A stretch of 64,000 nucleotides of DNA from Coenobita brevimanus (lineage: Eukaryota > Arthropoda > Malacostraca > Decapoda > Coenobitidae), in NCBI GenBank assembly GCA_032717465.1, contig CM064681.1, forward strand, positions 15,171,010 to 15,235,009. The letters are read 5' to 3'. The notes beneath the pieces were generated by a model that was not told the origin of the DNA, made no database searches, and saw only the letters and a list, made by a program, of their open reading frames with translations. Of the stretch, positions 22,612-33,218 are shown piece after piece (the stretch's first letter is position 1; each line of letters begins with the position of its first letter). The position numbers were made by a program, and so were the translations under genes.

Positions 22612-24655
22612 GTATCGGACCCAAACCACCCCTGCATCTCATCCCTTCATGTTTCTGCCTGGAATCATACTAAGTCTGTTCTTCACTCTGAAAAAAATAA
22701 TTTCATTCGTACCAAAAGTTCTGAACTCTCCAACCCAATTTCTTCCCGTTCCTTATGACACCTTGCCAGAAACCTTTCAGACAACTTTACCTCATTATCC
22801 ATCCCTCCTCTTTTCCACTCTGATGGCCCTGTAACTGTTTCTTCTAAAGATAAAGCAGAACTCTTTTCCCAGACTTTCTCCTCCAATTCCACCTTAGATG
22901 ATTCTGGTGCTGTTCCCCCCTCACTTCCCCATCCCTCTCTGAGCTGGGGGGAGGGCAGTCAAATAGTGGGTGACAGAGCGACTTGAATGCCTCTTGTCTG
23001 CGGCCACCCTTTGCGGGATTAGGGCGTCGGGCTATAGATGGATAGATAGATAGATAGACATTAAAATTTCTTCAATTGATGTATTTTCTGACATCACTGA
23101 CATCAGTGCTAACAAGGCATATGGGCTCGATGGGGTTCCTCCTGTTGCCCTCAAGAACCCGGCCTAGGAGAGCACTTTCGCCTTTGTCAACTTGTACTTT
23201 CCTTCTTGCTGGAAGTTTGCTCTCATTTAGCTTGTCCCAAAGAAGGGCGACCATTCTCAGCCCTCTAACTTTCACCCAGTTGCTTTTACATCCTGTGTTT
23301 CAAAAGTTTTTGAGTTTAAACAAGTTTAAAGCACCTTTCCCATCACAACCTTCCTTCTGATCGTCAGTATATGGTCTGCCAGGGACACTCCACTGGCTAT
23401 CTTCTCATCTACCTTTCAGGCCTCTGATCATCCTCCTTTCGGGACTTTGGCAAAAGCTTTGCTATTGTAGTTGACATCTCAAAGGCTTTCGATTGAGTCT
23501 GGCATAAATCTTTAAATTCCAAACTACCCTCTTACAGTTTCAATCCTTCACTGCTTTCATCTCTAGTGTCCTTTCTGGTCGTTCTATTGCTGCCATTGTA
23601 GACGGCCACCATTCTTTTCCTTGACCTATCAATAGTGGTGTTCCTCAGGGCTCTGTCCTTTCACCAACTCTCATCCTTCTATTCATCAGTGACCTACTAA
23701 GCTGTACATCTAACCATTACCACTCATACACTGATGAGTCCACACTTCACCTTCCCATTCGTTTCCTGCAGCTTCGATCTTAGCAGTTACTTTAATAAAG
23801 GATTAGGCTATGGCACACACAATGTCTGATTTGGCTCATATCTTTGATTGGGGTAAAAGTAATTTTTTTATTAATGCATCAAAAAGTCAGTTCTATCAAC
23901 GTGGAAAACTTTCTGCAGAAGTATCTCCAATTTTTAATAATATTCAACTCAATCCTACATCATCTCTAAACATTGCCTACGTGGGGTTTCATACTCTCGG
24001 GATTTATCTTAGAAAGATCATATTACCTCTCGTGAAATCTGCTTCCAAGAGGTTAGATGTTCTAAGCCAACTCCATGCATTCTTTACCCTTGCACAGTTG
24101 TTGATACACGGGTTTTATTCGCCCCTGTGTAGAGTATAATTGCCATGTGTGGGGAGCTTTTCTCAACAAGGTGGAATCATAGGCCTTTCGTCTCTTTAAC
24201 TCTCTTCCTCTTACTGGCTCCCTTCAACCTCTCTCTCTCTCTCTCTCTCTCTCTTCGCCGCACTGTTGCATATTTATCTCTCTTCTATCGAAACTTCAAT
24301 TGTCACTGCTTCTCTGAGCTGTCTGCTTGCATCCCTCCACCACCACAGCCGGCGTGTTGCACCCGTCTAGCAACAAACTCTCATCCCTTTTCTGACCAGC
24401 TCTCTAATGCAAGAGTTAACTGTTACTCCAAGTCCTTCATGTGTGCAACACGTCAACTCTGGAACTGTCTCCCTCTGTCTATATTTCCTGCACCCTATAA
24501 TCTCCTGTCTTTCAATCGCAGTGTGCCCAAGCATCTAGAAACGAACGGATCTTGAATTTGGCTCTCTGTCGTCATGTTTTTGTTTTTTTTCTTGGAGAGA
24601 ACAATCCTGCGGGCTCTCTGCCTTTGGTTCCTTCTTTCTTGCACAAAAAAGGCAA
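22612..24655 (+). mobile_element. LINE family A, 5'-truncated copy 2
   Basis: It starts in the linker before RT (a match to 53975 onward of the longest copy) and runs through RT with frameshifts: GVPQGSVL-like near 23640, YTDEST near 23725, C-terminal region 24145-24555. It then has the family 3' UTR (GCGGGCTCTCTGCC, TTTGGTTCC) and a short A tail. An RTE-like fragment interrupts it at 22935-23057 and a (CT)n expansion sits at 24233-24254. It lies in IR intron 4 in the sense direction. Confidence 0.85.
22935..23057 (+). mobile_element. RTE-like LINE 3' end inside family A LINE
   Basis: GAGCTGGGGGGAGGGCAGTC through GGCGTCGGGCTATAGATG and a GATA tail match the 3' ends at 9400-9515 and 47440-47561. 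Compared with other family A copies, a few host bases are missing at the junction. Confidence 0.8.
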
Positions 24656-24720
24656 ATTTTCTCACATCATTTTATTTCTGAGTAACAGGTAAATATTCTC
24701 TCTTCATTTATCAGTAATTC
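24656..24720 (+). repeat. ~38-bp minisatellite, segment 2
   Basis: TTTTCTCACATCATTTTATT and GTAACAGGTAAATATTCTC match the units at 22221-22611. It lies between the family A LINE and the RTE-like LINE. Confidence 0.88.
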
Positions 24721-25891
24721 TCTATCTATCTATCTATCTATTGCCAGACGCCTCAATCTCGTTTGGGGAGGCCACAAACAAATCGCCTCCACGTCGCCAT
24801 GTCCCCCGCCATTTCACTGCCCTGCTCTCAACTCACACCTCCCTCTCTCATATACCTCTCCACCCCATCCCTCCATCTCATCCTCGGCCTCCCCCTCCCC
24901 CTCCCCTCCTCCACCTCACTCACATACACTCTCCTCGTCAGTCTTTCATCCTCCATCCTCTTCATATGGCCAAACCACCTCAGTGTATTCCTCCTAACAC
25001 TTCCTATCACATCCACATCCACACCACAATGCTTCTTTATATCCTCATTTGTCAGCCTGTCTCTCCATGTGACTCCACAGGCTCCTCTTAAATAACTCAT
25101 TTCCACTGCTCTCACTCTTGCCTTGTGTCCTTCCAACAACGTCCAAGTTTCACTTACATACGTTAGAGTTGGTATCACAATACTGTCATGTAGTAACTTT
25201 TTCACTTCCATGCTCACTTCCCTGTTTCTTATCACTGCTTTCAAGGAACCAGCAACCTTTCTTCCCTGCTGTACCCTTTCAAGCACTTCACCCTCCAAAC
25301 CTCCATCCTTACTCATCACACTACCCAAGTACTTAAACGTACTCACATTTTCCAATTCCTCACCATCCAACCTCACTGTACATTCACTGACTTCACCTCT
25401 CTCAAAGACTATCACTTTACTCTTCCCTACATTCACCTTTAGATTCCGTTTCTTACACACTCTCCCAAACTCATCCACCAAGCAGTGCAGCTCCCCTTCG
25501 TCTTCACTCAACAACACAGTATCATCTGCAAACAACAGTATAGGGAGTTTCCAAACACTACCCTCTCTCACCAGGGCCACTCCAACATCCACTACCCTAC
25601 CTTGTACCTCTTTTATTACCCCATCCATGTACAGATTGAACATGGAGACATAACACATCCCTGTTTCAACCCAACCTTCAAAGAGAAAAATTCACTCGGT
25701 TCACCATCCACACGCACTGAAGCCTTAGCACCATCATGCATACTCTTCACAGCATTCAGCAACGTCCCATCTACTCCATATATTCTTAATACTTTCCACA
25801 ATCCTTGTCTATCCACCCTGTCATATACTTTCTCGAAATCCATGAAAGCCGCATACAACTTCTTTCCCTTCTCTAGAAACTTTTCCACTAA
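24721..25891 (-). mobile_element. RTE-like LINE, 5'-truncated, with 8-bp target duplication
   Basis: Minus strand. RT pieces at 25616-25888 (FEKVYDRVDRQGLWKVLRIY, LKVGLKQGCVMSP) and an open 276-codon stretch 24828-25658 with LLFADDTVLLSEDEGELHCL (intact FADD), KYLGSVMSKDGG, and a C-terminal end NTLRWFGHMKRMEDERL. The two pieces are in different frames. The 3' end carries TATC repeats (plus-strand view) and AGTAATTC is duplicated on both sides (24713-24720 and 25892-25899). It interrupts the minisatellite. Confidence 0.9.
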
Positions 25892-26218
25892 AGTAATTCA
25901 AAGGCAAATATTCTCACATCATTTTATTACTAAGACACACGTAAATATTCTCACATCATTTAATAACAAAGTCAAAGGGAAATATTCTCACATCGTTTTA
26001 TCACAAAGTCACAGGTAAATATTCTCACACAGTTTAATCACTGACAATAGGTAAATATTCTCACATAATCACTAAGCCACAGGTAATTATTCTCGCATGA
26101 TTTTACCACTGAGACACATGTAAATTCTCCCTCCTTATCTCTTAAGTCAGAGATAAATATTATCAGTCATTTTAACTCTAACACACAGGTAAATATGCTC
26201 ACATTTTTTTTTATCATT
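25892..26218 (+). repeat. ~38-bp minisatellite, segment 3
   Basis: About eight units. Several keep the sequence CAGGTAAATATTCTCAC (for example at 26010 and 26185), a complete 5' splice-site-like motif. Confidence 0.88.
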
Positions 26219-26900
26219 TCTAGGCTCTTAAAACTCATTCTAAGCTAACAAAAACTATCTAGCGTTAGAAGGAATAGAGTATTAGAAGTGTCCCAGCCAT
26301 GATAGGCATATTAGGTGTGGAAACCTTCTGGACTTGTTTAATTTCTTCTTTTTTTCTTCCAAACAGTTTTCTGTTTGAGATCATTCATTCATTACTTCAC
26401 CAATTCGGTTCAAACTTGGCGCCCGTATTCCTTGACCAAATACCCTAGTTTTTTTTTTTTTTCCATCGGCAATTTTAAAGGGAATACTGGGATCAAATAT
26501 CAAAGTACATAAACTTAAATTTGTGTACCCTGTATTCTTGTTGGTTCATTAACTCATTAATTGCATTAATGGCTAACCTATGATAAAATGATCCAAATTT
26601 CTTCTTCAGTTTAAATTACAGGCAGAATTTCCAAGTAACAAATTTATTCTTATATATTTTTGTACGTTCTCAAACTGGGAACAATGGAATTTTTATGCAC
26701 CAAATATTACTCCAAAAGGACTACGGAAACAATCTTCGTCTTATTTCTGTTTATATTTATATACATGGTTGAAACTGAAATATGCTGTCATGATAACACT
26801 GTACTCAAATTTATTTCACTAAATTCTGTATAATGAACATTGAACACCCTTGAAATACCAAATTACAACTCACCACATTTCTGTTTGCCACGTATTTCAT
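26219..26900. other. Intron sequence without recognised feature
   Basis: AT-rich stretch with no gene, terminal repeat or tandem array that I can support. Confidence 0.5.
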
Positions 26901-27610
26901 CACGCATTTTATTTTTGGTGCGAGGACTATCTGCATATTTTATGTAGTCTTTTTACACATTTCGTGCACTTCGGCCGTGTGTTCTTCATGCATATATTGC
27001 ATCTACCTTGAGAAAATGTCACCAGAAAGTGATTGACCCCATCATATCTAATTGCTATGGCTGGTTCTGCCGATGGCCCTTCAAGTCTCTGCCTCGTCTC
27101 TTCAGCCCTTTTCATGCTTTCTCTCTTGAAATGAAGGTGTGTTGTAGATACAGATGGGTCAGTATGTTGGTTGAACCTAAAGGTAGCTACTACTGCTATA
27201 TTCAGTATGTTTGAAAAAATGTTCCACAACCACTTGTTTGGACATAGTCTTGTCTGTAGGATGCCAACATTCTGTCACACAAGTCAGGGCCTTCCATTCC
27301 CTTACTGTACATCTTGATGAGATACGCTTTGGAGACTACTTGTTGTTTTCTTTTTTCACACGTCTTTCTGCTTTCTGAAGTGGATTCACACCATAGTGGT
27401 TACTACGAACAGTCTCAGCAGAGTTGTCATCCCACTTTATACACACTACGATACAATCTGACTTGTCAAAATATCCTCACTCCCGCTTTTCAGCTTCAGT
27501 CTTTGTTAGGAGAGGACAGCGACTTGTTCTGCTTTCAGGAATGGTTCCACGGGCTCGAATATCCAATTCTGTCAGTGGTTTGTGGCTTATGAAATAATTA
27601 TCAAAGAACG
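26900..27610 (-). pseudogene. piggyBac-type transposase remnant (C-terminal half)
   Basis: On the minus strand, 27229-26927 encodes RFNQHTD, then GVNHFLVTFSQGRCNICMKN and TRPKCTKCVKRLHKICR. This is the cysteine-rich (CxxC...CxxC...HxxC) end of piggyBac transposases. Upstream (27600-27230) short frames include SRTSRCPLLTKTEAEKRE, VVCIKWDDNSA and YSKGMEGPDLCDRMLASYRQ, which correspond to the region around W-D-N and YNKxMGGVDxxD before the C-terminus. Frames are broken. Terminal repeats with TTAA were not identified for this copy. Confidence 0.75.
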
Positions 27611-28009
27611 CTACATGTACAAAGTTATGCTCTCTTAGTCTATTGATTTAAAGTGGGATAATACTTCCCACGGAAATACTCAATATATATTTGCTGAACA
27701 GAAACTTAAGATTGTAGTAACAAATTAACTCGATCAAAAAAATTCCAGGGTGGCAAAAAAATCATGAAATATAGAAGAGCAAAAAAGAGGTATCAGAGCT
27801 GAAAAAAATAATTATTTCAATATATATCGTGAACTGTACACCAGTGAGGTTATTTTTGCACTCAGTGTAAAAACTCAACAAAATGATTTCTTAAAGTAAT
27901 ATTTACTTTCATGTTCCCAAAATGGAAACGTTGGTGCTTAAAAGGTTCAACATGGCAATTTGCACAGAAGTATGTCAATGTACTGTAACTGTATGAAGTT
28001 ACAATTATC

Positions 28010-28010
28010 A

Positions 28011-28054
<44 letters not shown>

Positions 28055-28087
28055 GAATGCTATTATTATTGTTACTACTATTATTAA

Positions 28088-28138
<51 letters not shown>

Positions 28139-28167
28139 TACTACTACTACTACTACTACTACTGTTA
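28010..28167. repeat. (ATT)n and (ACT)n trinucleotide tracts
   Basis: ATT/TTA units are interrupted near 28053 and 28070-28090 and followed by ACT units. They lie about 185 bp before IR exon 5. Open frames over them are artefacts. Confidence 0.95.
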
Positions 28168-28350
28168 TTTCTTTTCATGGTCCTTCTCTACTTCTTCCTC
28201 TCTTCTTCTCCCCTCACATTACTTTTTGGTTTCTCTTTCTTCTTCATATTCTTTTTAAGTTTTCTTCCTCCTCTCTTCATCTTCCTCCTCTTTACCTTTT
28301 CTTATTTTTCATCACCTGTACTTCATCATCATCCTCTCTATCCTCCCTAG

Positions 28351-28480
28351 AATCATGCATATGTCTGAGGCTGGTCTGTACAACTACTGGAAGGGGCTCT
28401 TTACACCAAACTTCACAGCCTGTCTCAACCCTCCTCAGAAAGTGGCAGTGCAGTCCTCTCTCGGCATTACTAATATCTGG
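28351..28480 (+). CDS. IR exon 5 of window: end of S2 lobe
   Basis: A 130-nt exon with acceptor CCTCCCTAG (ends 28350) and donor TGG|GTAATA (28481). The first base completes AGA (R). It encodes IMHMSEAGLYNYWKGLFTPN, the conserved xMxEAGLYxYW element, then FTACLNPP and a serine/leucine-rich stretch ending ITNIW, just ahead of M4. Phase 0 out, which fits exon 6. Two cysteines are not both visible here; the one in FTAC may pair elsewhere in S2. Confidence 0.9.
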
Positions 28481-28549
28481 GTAATACTGACGTGGATTTA
28501 GGACAGTTATGTTAATCCTGGAGGTATTGTAACAGCTTTTTTTCATAGT

Positions 28550-28672
28550 TATATAATGCCGATACTTAAATACCGATACTCGCATATAACACCCATACAT
28601 AAATACCGATACTTGTTTATAACACCGGTACTTAAATACCGATACATGCTTATAATACTAATACCCAGGGAG
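28550..28672 (+). repeat. 33-bp minisatellite, segment 1
   Basis: Units like ACTTAAATACCGATACTTG plus TTTATAATACC. The same units reappear at 39846-39890 and 40632-41015, so one array was cut apart by transposon insertions. Confidence 0.88.
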
Positions 28673-31011
28673 TAAAGTGGAGCACTAGTCGAACAGGGCG
28701 GTACTCCCGAGATGAATGGCAAGCTGGTGATAGGGAGAGCTGGAGCTCCCGTTTCACCAGCCCTCGGGACCTGTTCCTAACCATCTCCCTTTGCTGAACA
28801 TTTTCAGTGTTTTCATAAACCCAGAGGAGTAGGCCAACATACTCTCATAATTCCTCTACCTTCAACTGTCTACACCACACTACATGCACATTAAATATCA
28901 CACCTTTTTTCGTCCCCCTTAAGCAATGGCCGCGCATTATTCTCAGCAAATTCGGTGGTATCTCGGATTGCCATCCCCAGGAGGGTAAGGCTGGTGGCAC
29001 AGGGTCCTCCTTGTCGCAGCCAAGCGACTGTGCCAACAGTGGTTGTTACAAACACTGTTATGCTCGTCAGCGGAGAAGAGCAGTTTCTACCTTATATTTC
29101 ATTAATATCTGTGGTCACAGTATCAGTCTGAATTCCGTTCACTTTTTCCTCCAATCTATATCCCATCTAGCCTTGTTTCTTACAGAAACACAAATCTCTA
29201 CTGACATATTACCATTTTCTTTTCCTGTTTACCATCTCCTCACAAACTTTCGCACCAAGGGTGGCAGCTGTTTTTATATAAAATCTGAATTTGCAGTTGA
29301 CACTATTTTGAACTTTACTTCAGCAAATATTGATTATTTACTATAAAATGATTTATCTAAATATTTCCAAATATATCTGTAGAGTTTATCGTTTCCCCAG
29401 TGCTTCTTCACAACCAATTATATTTTATTCTATATAAACCCAGTTGACTAACCTTAACCTCATCTTTACCACTGAGAATACCAATTTGGGTGATTTTAAT
29501 GTCCATAGTGTAGAATGGTTCATGTATTCTGCCAGGATTGATGATACTGGTCTAGAACGCGAGCTGTTTGCAGAATCGTTAAATCTCACACAGCTGGTAA
29601 AACAACCAAACCAGACTACCAAATAATCCTGACCACAGTGCCCTTCCCTTGGACCTGTTCCTGACGAATAACCCAGATCAGTGCAGAACAGAAGTACTGT
29701 CACCACTTGGATCCTCCATCCACAATCTCATCAAAGTCTCAATAGTCAATTCCCCCAAACTTTCTCGTTCTGAACCTGTCAGAATGACCAGATGGCACTT
29801 TGATGGGGCAGATTGGGATGGATATAGAAATTATCTTGCTGATATTGAATGGAAGTCTTTCTTCTCCAGCGACATTAATTCTACCCAGTCCCACATTATT
29901 GCCTTAATACAAGCTGGTACGGAATTCTTAATACCAGGTCATCAGTTCACTACAAGATCAGATTCCCCCAAATGGTTTGGCAGTAATTGTGCCACAGCAG
30001 CAACCCCAAAATCCTTCGCATATAAATTTTACTTAAAATGAAAAAATCATCTGAATCACTCAATCAGTTTAAAATGGCTAGAAACCATGCAAAAGCAGTA
30101 AAAAATCTCCCTAAATCACACTTTCTTCACAGCCAACCAACTAAACTATAAAAGAATCCTAATGATTATAGAATATTCTGGTCAGCTCTCAGTTCTTTCA
30201 ATAGTAACTTTAACAATTCATAACCCATTCCCCTACTAAAAACTTCAGATGGTAACACTATAAAAGACACGCGTGGCAAAGCATCCATGCCATTTTAATT
30301 GCCAGAAAATCTACTTTAAAGGAAGTCAGGCAGAACCTCCCTATGCTAGAATTTGACTCTCTCGAATTTGCTCCACTTAAGTCACAGACCAGATACTTAA
30401 AATCCATCCTAGACAATTTACCAACCAACAAAGCTCAAGGTCCAGATGGAATTCCTCCAATTGTTTTGAAAATGTGTTCCCCAGAACTTGCTCCTGTTCT
30501 GGCTAAATTATTTAGACAATGCATAAGTACTTCTTCATTCCCTGATTATTGGAAAGAAGCCAATATCCACCCAGTTCCGAATAAAGGAAGTTCTCTGACC
30601 CCTCTGATTACAGACCAATAACTATCACATCTTCTCTTGGTAAAATATTTGAAATTGTAATTAATAAGCACATAGTTAAACATCTTGAATCCAGCAACTA
30701 AATTAGTGATAGCATGGTTCTCGCCCCGAAAGCTCCACTGTTGATATACTCAGTCTCCTGACTCATATAATCCATCAGTCAATTGATTAACATGGAGGAA
30801 CTCATGCAGTAACCTTTGATATATCTTTTTTTTTTTTTTTTTTTTGACAGAGAGTGGCATCGTTCCATGCTATGCAAACTCCCTTGCTTTGGCCTATCAA
30901 CTTTTGTTCCTCTGATTTCCTTATATCTCAGCGACAAAAAGATAGGAGTAGACTGTAGCACCAGTCGAGCAGGGCAGTACTCCCAAGGTGGATGGAAAGC
31001 TGATGACACTC

Positions 31012-31908
31012 AGTGTTGCCACAAAAAAATTTGGTAAATCTGAAGCTGGATGTCAAAAAATCTGTAGAAATCTGTAGATCCCTCAAAGTGACCATTCCGT
31101 GGGGGAAAATGGAGAACTACCCCGTCCGAATTTTCCACAGCCTTCCCCTTGAACCTCCCGAATTTTTCCCTAACTGACTACAGAAATTACATACCACATG
31201 TTGAAGATAGAATTTGGTCATAATATAATAGTACCATTGAGCAGTTACAAACTAATATGGCAGTTTTTTTTTGTTTTGTTTTTTCAAAAATAGTGGACTG
31301 TGTATAGCCAGTTGTTAGCTCATGGAACTAGGCCTGTCACACAACTTAAATACAAAATTATGGTTACATGAATTTTGATCAGCCTTCCTTATCAGATAGG
31401 AATGGTTCTCCTTGGTTACAAGTCAAATTAACCGTCCAGTCCGACTACACTTGGTCATAAGCTAAACTGGAAAGGAGTGTAGGCCTAGTATCTTTGTTAA
31501 GTGATAGTAAGTCGAATTATTAACTCATTATAGCACAGGAACCACACCAGAATAAGAGCATATACTGGTCAATGTATTTCCAGGTGAAATAATGCACTTC
31601 TTTGCACTGTCTGATTAAAAAATGCAGCAGTTGTTTACTAAGCAGCTCCCAGCGCAGGTGGTAAATTACACAGCATGTGAAATATTGTCTTAGTGTGGAA
31701 CTTTTAAAAAATTCTCAAAAGGCAGATGCAGTATTTATATTTGATAAGTTTCTTATCCACAAAGGAAGCAAAGCCTGTAATACATTGAAAATGTCTTCCA
31801 ATATGAAAATCTGTAGATTAACCCTCTTTATCAAACAAATTCTGACAATCTGAAAATAGTTACAAAATCTGTAAATCTACAGATAAATCTGTAGAAGTGG
31901 CAACATTG
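31012..31908 (+). mobile_element. Non-autonomous hAT-like element
   Basis: The left end CAGTGTTGCCAC is inverted at the right end as GTGGCAACATTG. The flanks share GATGACA (7 bp, with an eighth base C/G), the expected duplication for hAT. Internal sequence has repeated AAATCTGTAGA motifs near both ends (subterminal repeats) and no coding frame. It interrupts the 5' UTR of LINE family A. Confidence 0.8.
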
Positions 31909-32089
31909 GATGACAGGGAGAGCTGGAACTCCCGTTTCACCAGTCCTCGGGACTAGGTCCCGACCATCCCCCTTTGCTGGACTTTGTCAGTGTCTCAGTA
32001 ACACAGAGAGTGGGCCAGCATGCTTTCCAATACAAGTTTGTCTATCAACACCAAACTACATGCACAGTACACACTACACTTCCTCTTCC

Positions 32090-32291
32090 AAAATTGAAAA
32101 AAAATCATGGCAGTGCAACACGTGGACTCGGAGTCCCCAGGGGGGGTGACCATAAATGCCCCCACCTTCCTTCCCTCTCCCGGTGACTACAAAATTGAAA
32201 AAAAATCATGGCAGTGCAACACGTGGACTCGGAGTCCCCAGGGGGGGTGACCATAAATGCCCCCACCTTCCTCCCCTCTCCCGGTGACTAC
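32090..32291 (+). repeat. 101-bp tandem duplication in LINE family A 5' UTR
   Basis: 32090-32190 is repeated at 32191-32291 with about one mismatch. Each unit holds a candidate start context AAAATCATGGCAGTG and a CCCAGGGGGGGTGACC block. The open frame passes through the second unit only. Confidence 0.93.
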
Positions 32292-33218
32292 TCGAGCTGC
32301 CTGGAACCACTGTCTGACTCTCTTCTTCATTTCTGCGACATTCGCGGCCTTTCCTCTAACTTTCGCTCTGTTGAGTACCACTTCTCCTTCTCTAAACCTC
32401 ACCTTCTTTTTCTAACTGAGACTCAGCTATCTTAGGCAACTGACAGCAGACCCTTTTCTGTATCCTCCTACCTTCTCTATACTCATTTCAAAGCCAAAGG
32501 TGGCTGTTGTGTATATATACGCAACGACTTATCGTGCACTCGTGTTCCTGAACTCGATTCTTCAGAATTTTCTACACTCTGGCTTTGGCTTTCCTGTTAT
32601 TCTCTAACTAAATATATCTGCATGTTTACTTATCTCCTAATTCTGCTTACTATCAAAAAATCTTTGACTATCTTACTTCTACGATAGAACACACTTTATC
32701 CATTTCTCCTTTCTCTGAAACCTCCATTCTAAGAGATTTCAATGTTCACCACCACCTTTGGCTCTCCTCTCCTCTCACTCACCCACCTGGTGACCAAGCC
32801 TACACCTTTTCTATCCTTAATGACCTAGAGCAGCTTGTACAGCACCCTACCCATATCCCTGACTGCCGTGGAGAGAGCTCCAACATACTTGACCTCTTCC
32901 TTACAACTAATCCTTCTGCTTACACTGTTAATGTTTTCTCTCCGTTGGGCTCCTCAGATCACAGCCTTATCACCTTAACCTGTCCTATCGCTCTGGTATG
33001 GCCTGTGGACGCTCCAAAGAAACGTCGTCTGTGGCACTTTGGAGCTGCGGACTGGGAGGCCCTCAGGCAGTATTTCTTTGATTTTCCCTGGAATGATTAT
33101 TGCTTCCATGGCCAGAAGCCATCTGAGTGTGCTTTGCGCATTACGGAGGTTATGGTCGCGGGCATGAAAGCATATATTCCTAATATCCTCTGCCTAATGC
33201 AAGAAAGCTTTGGTATAA

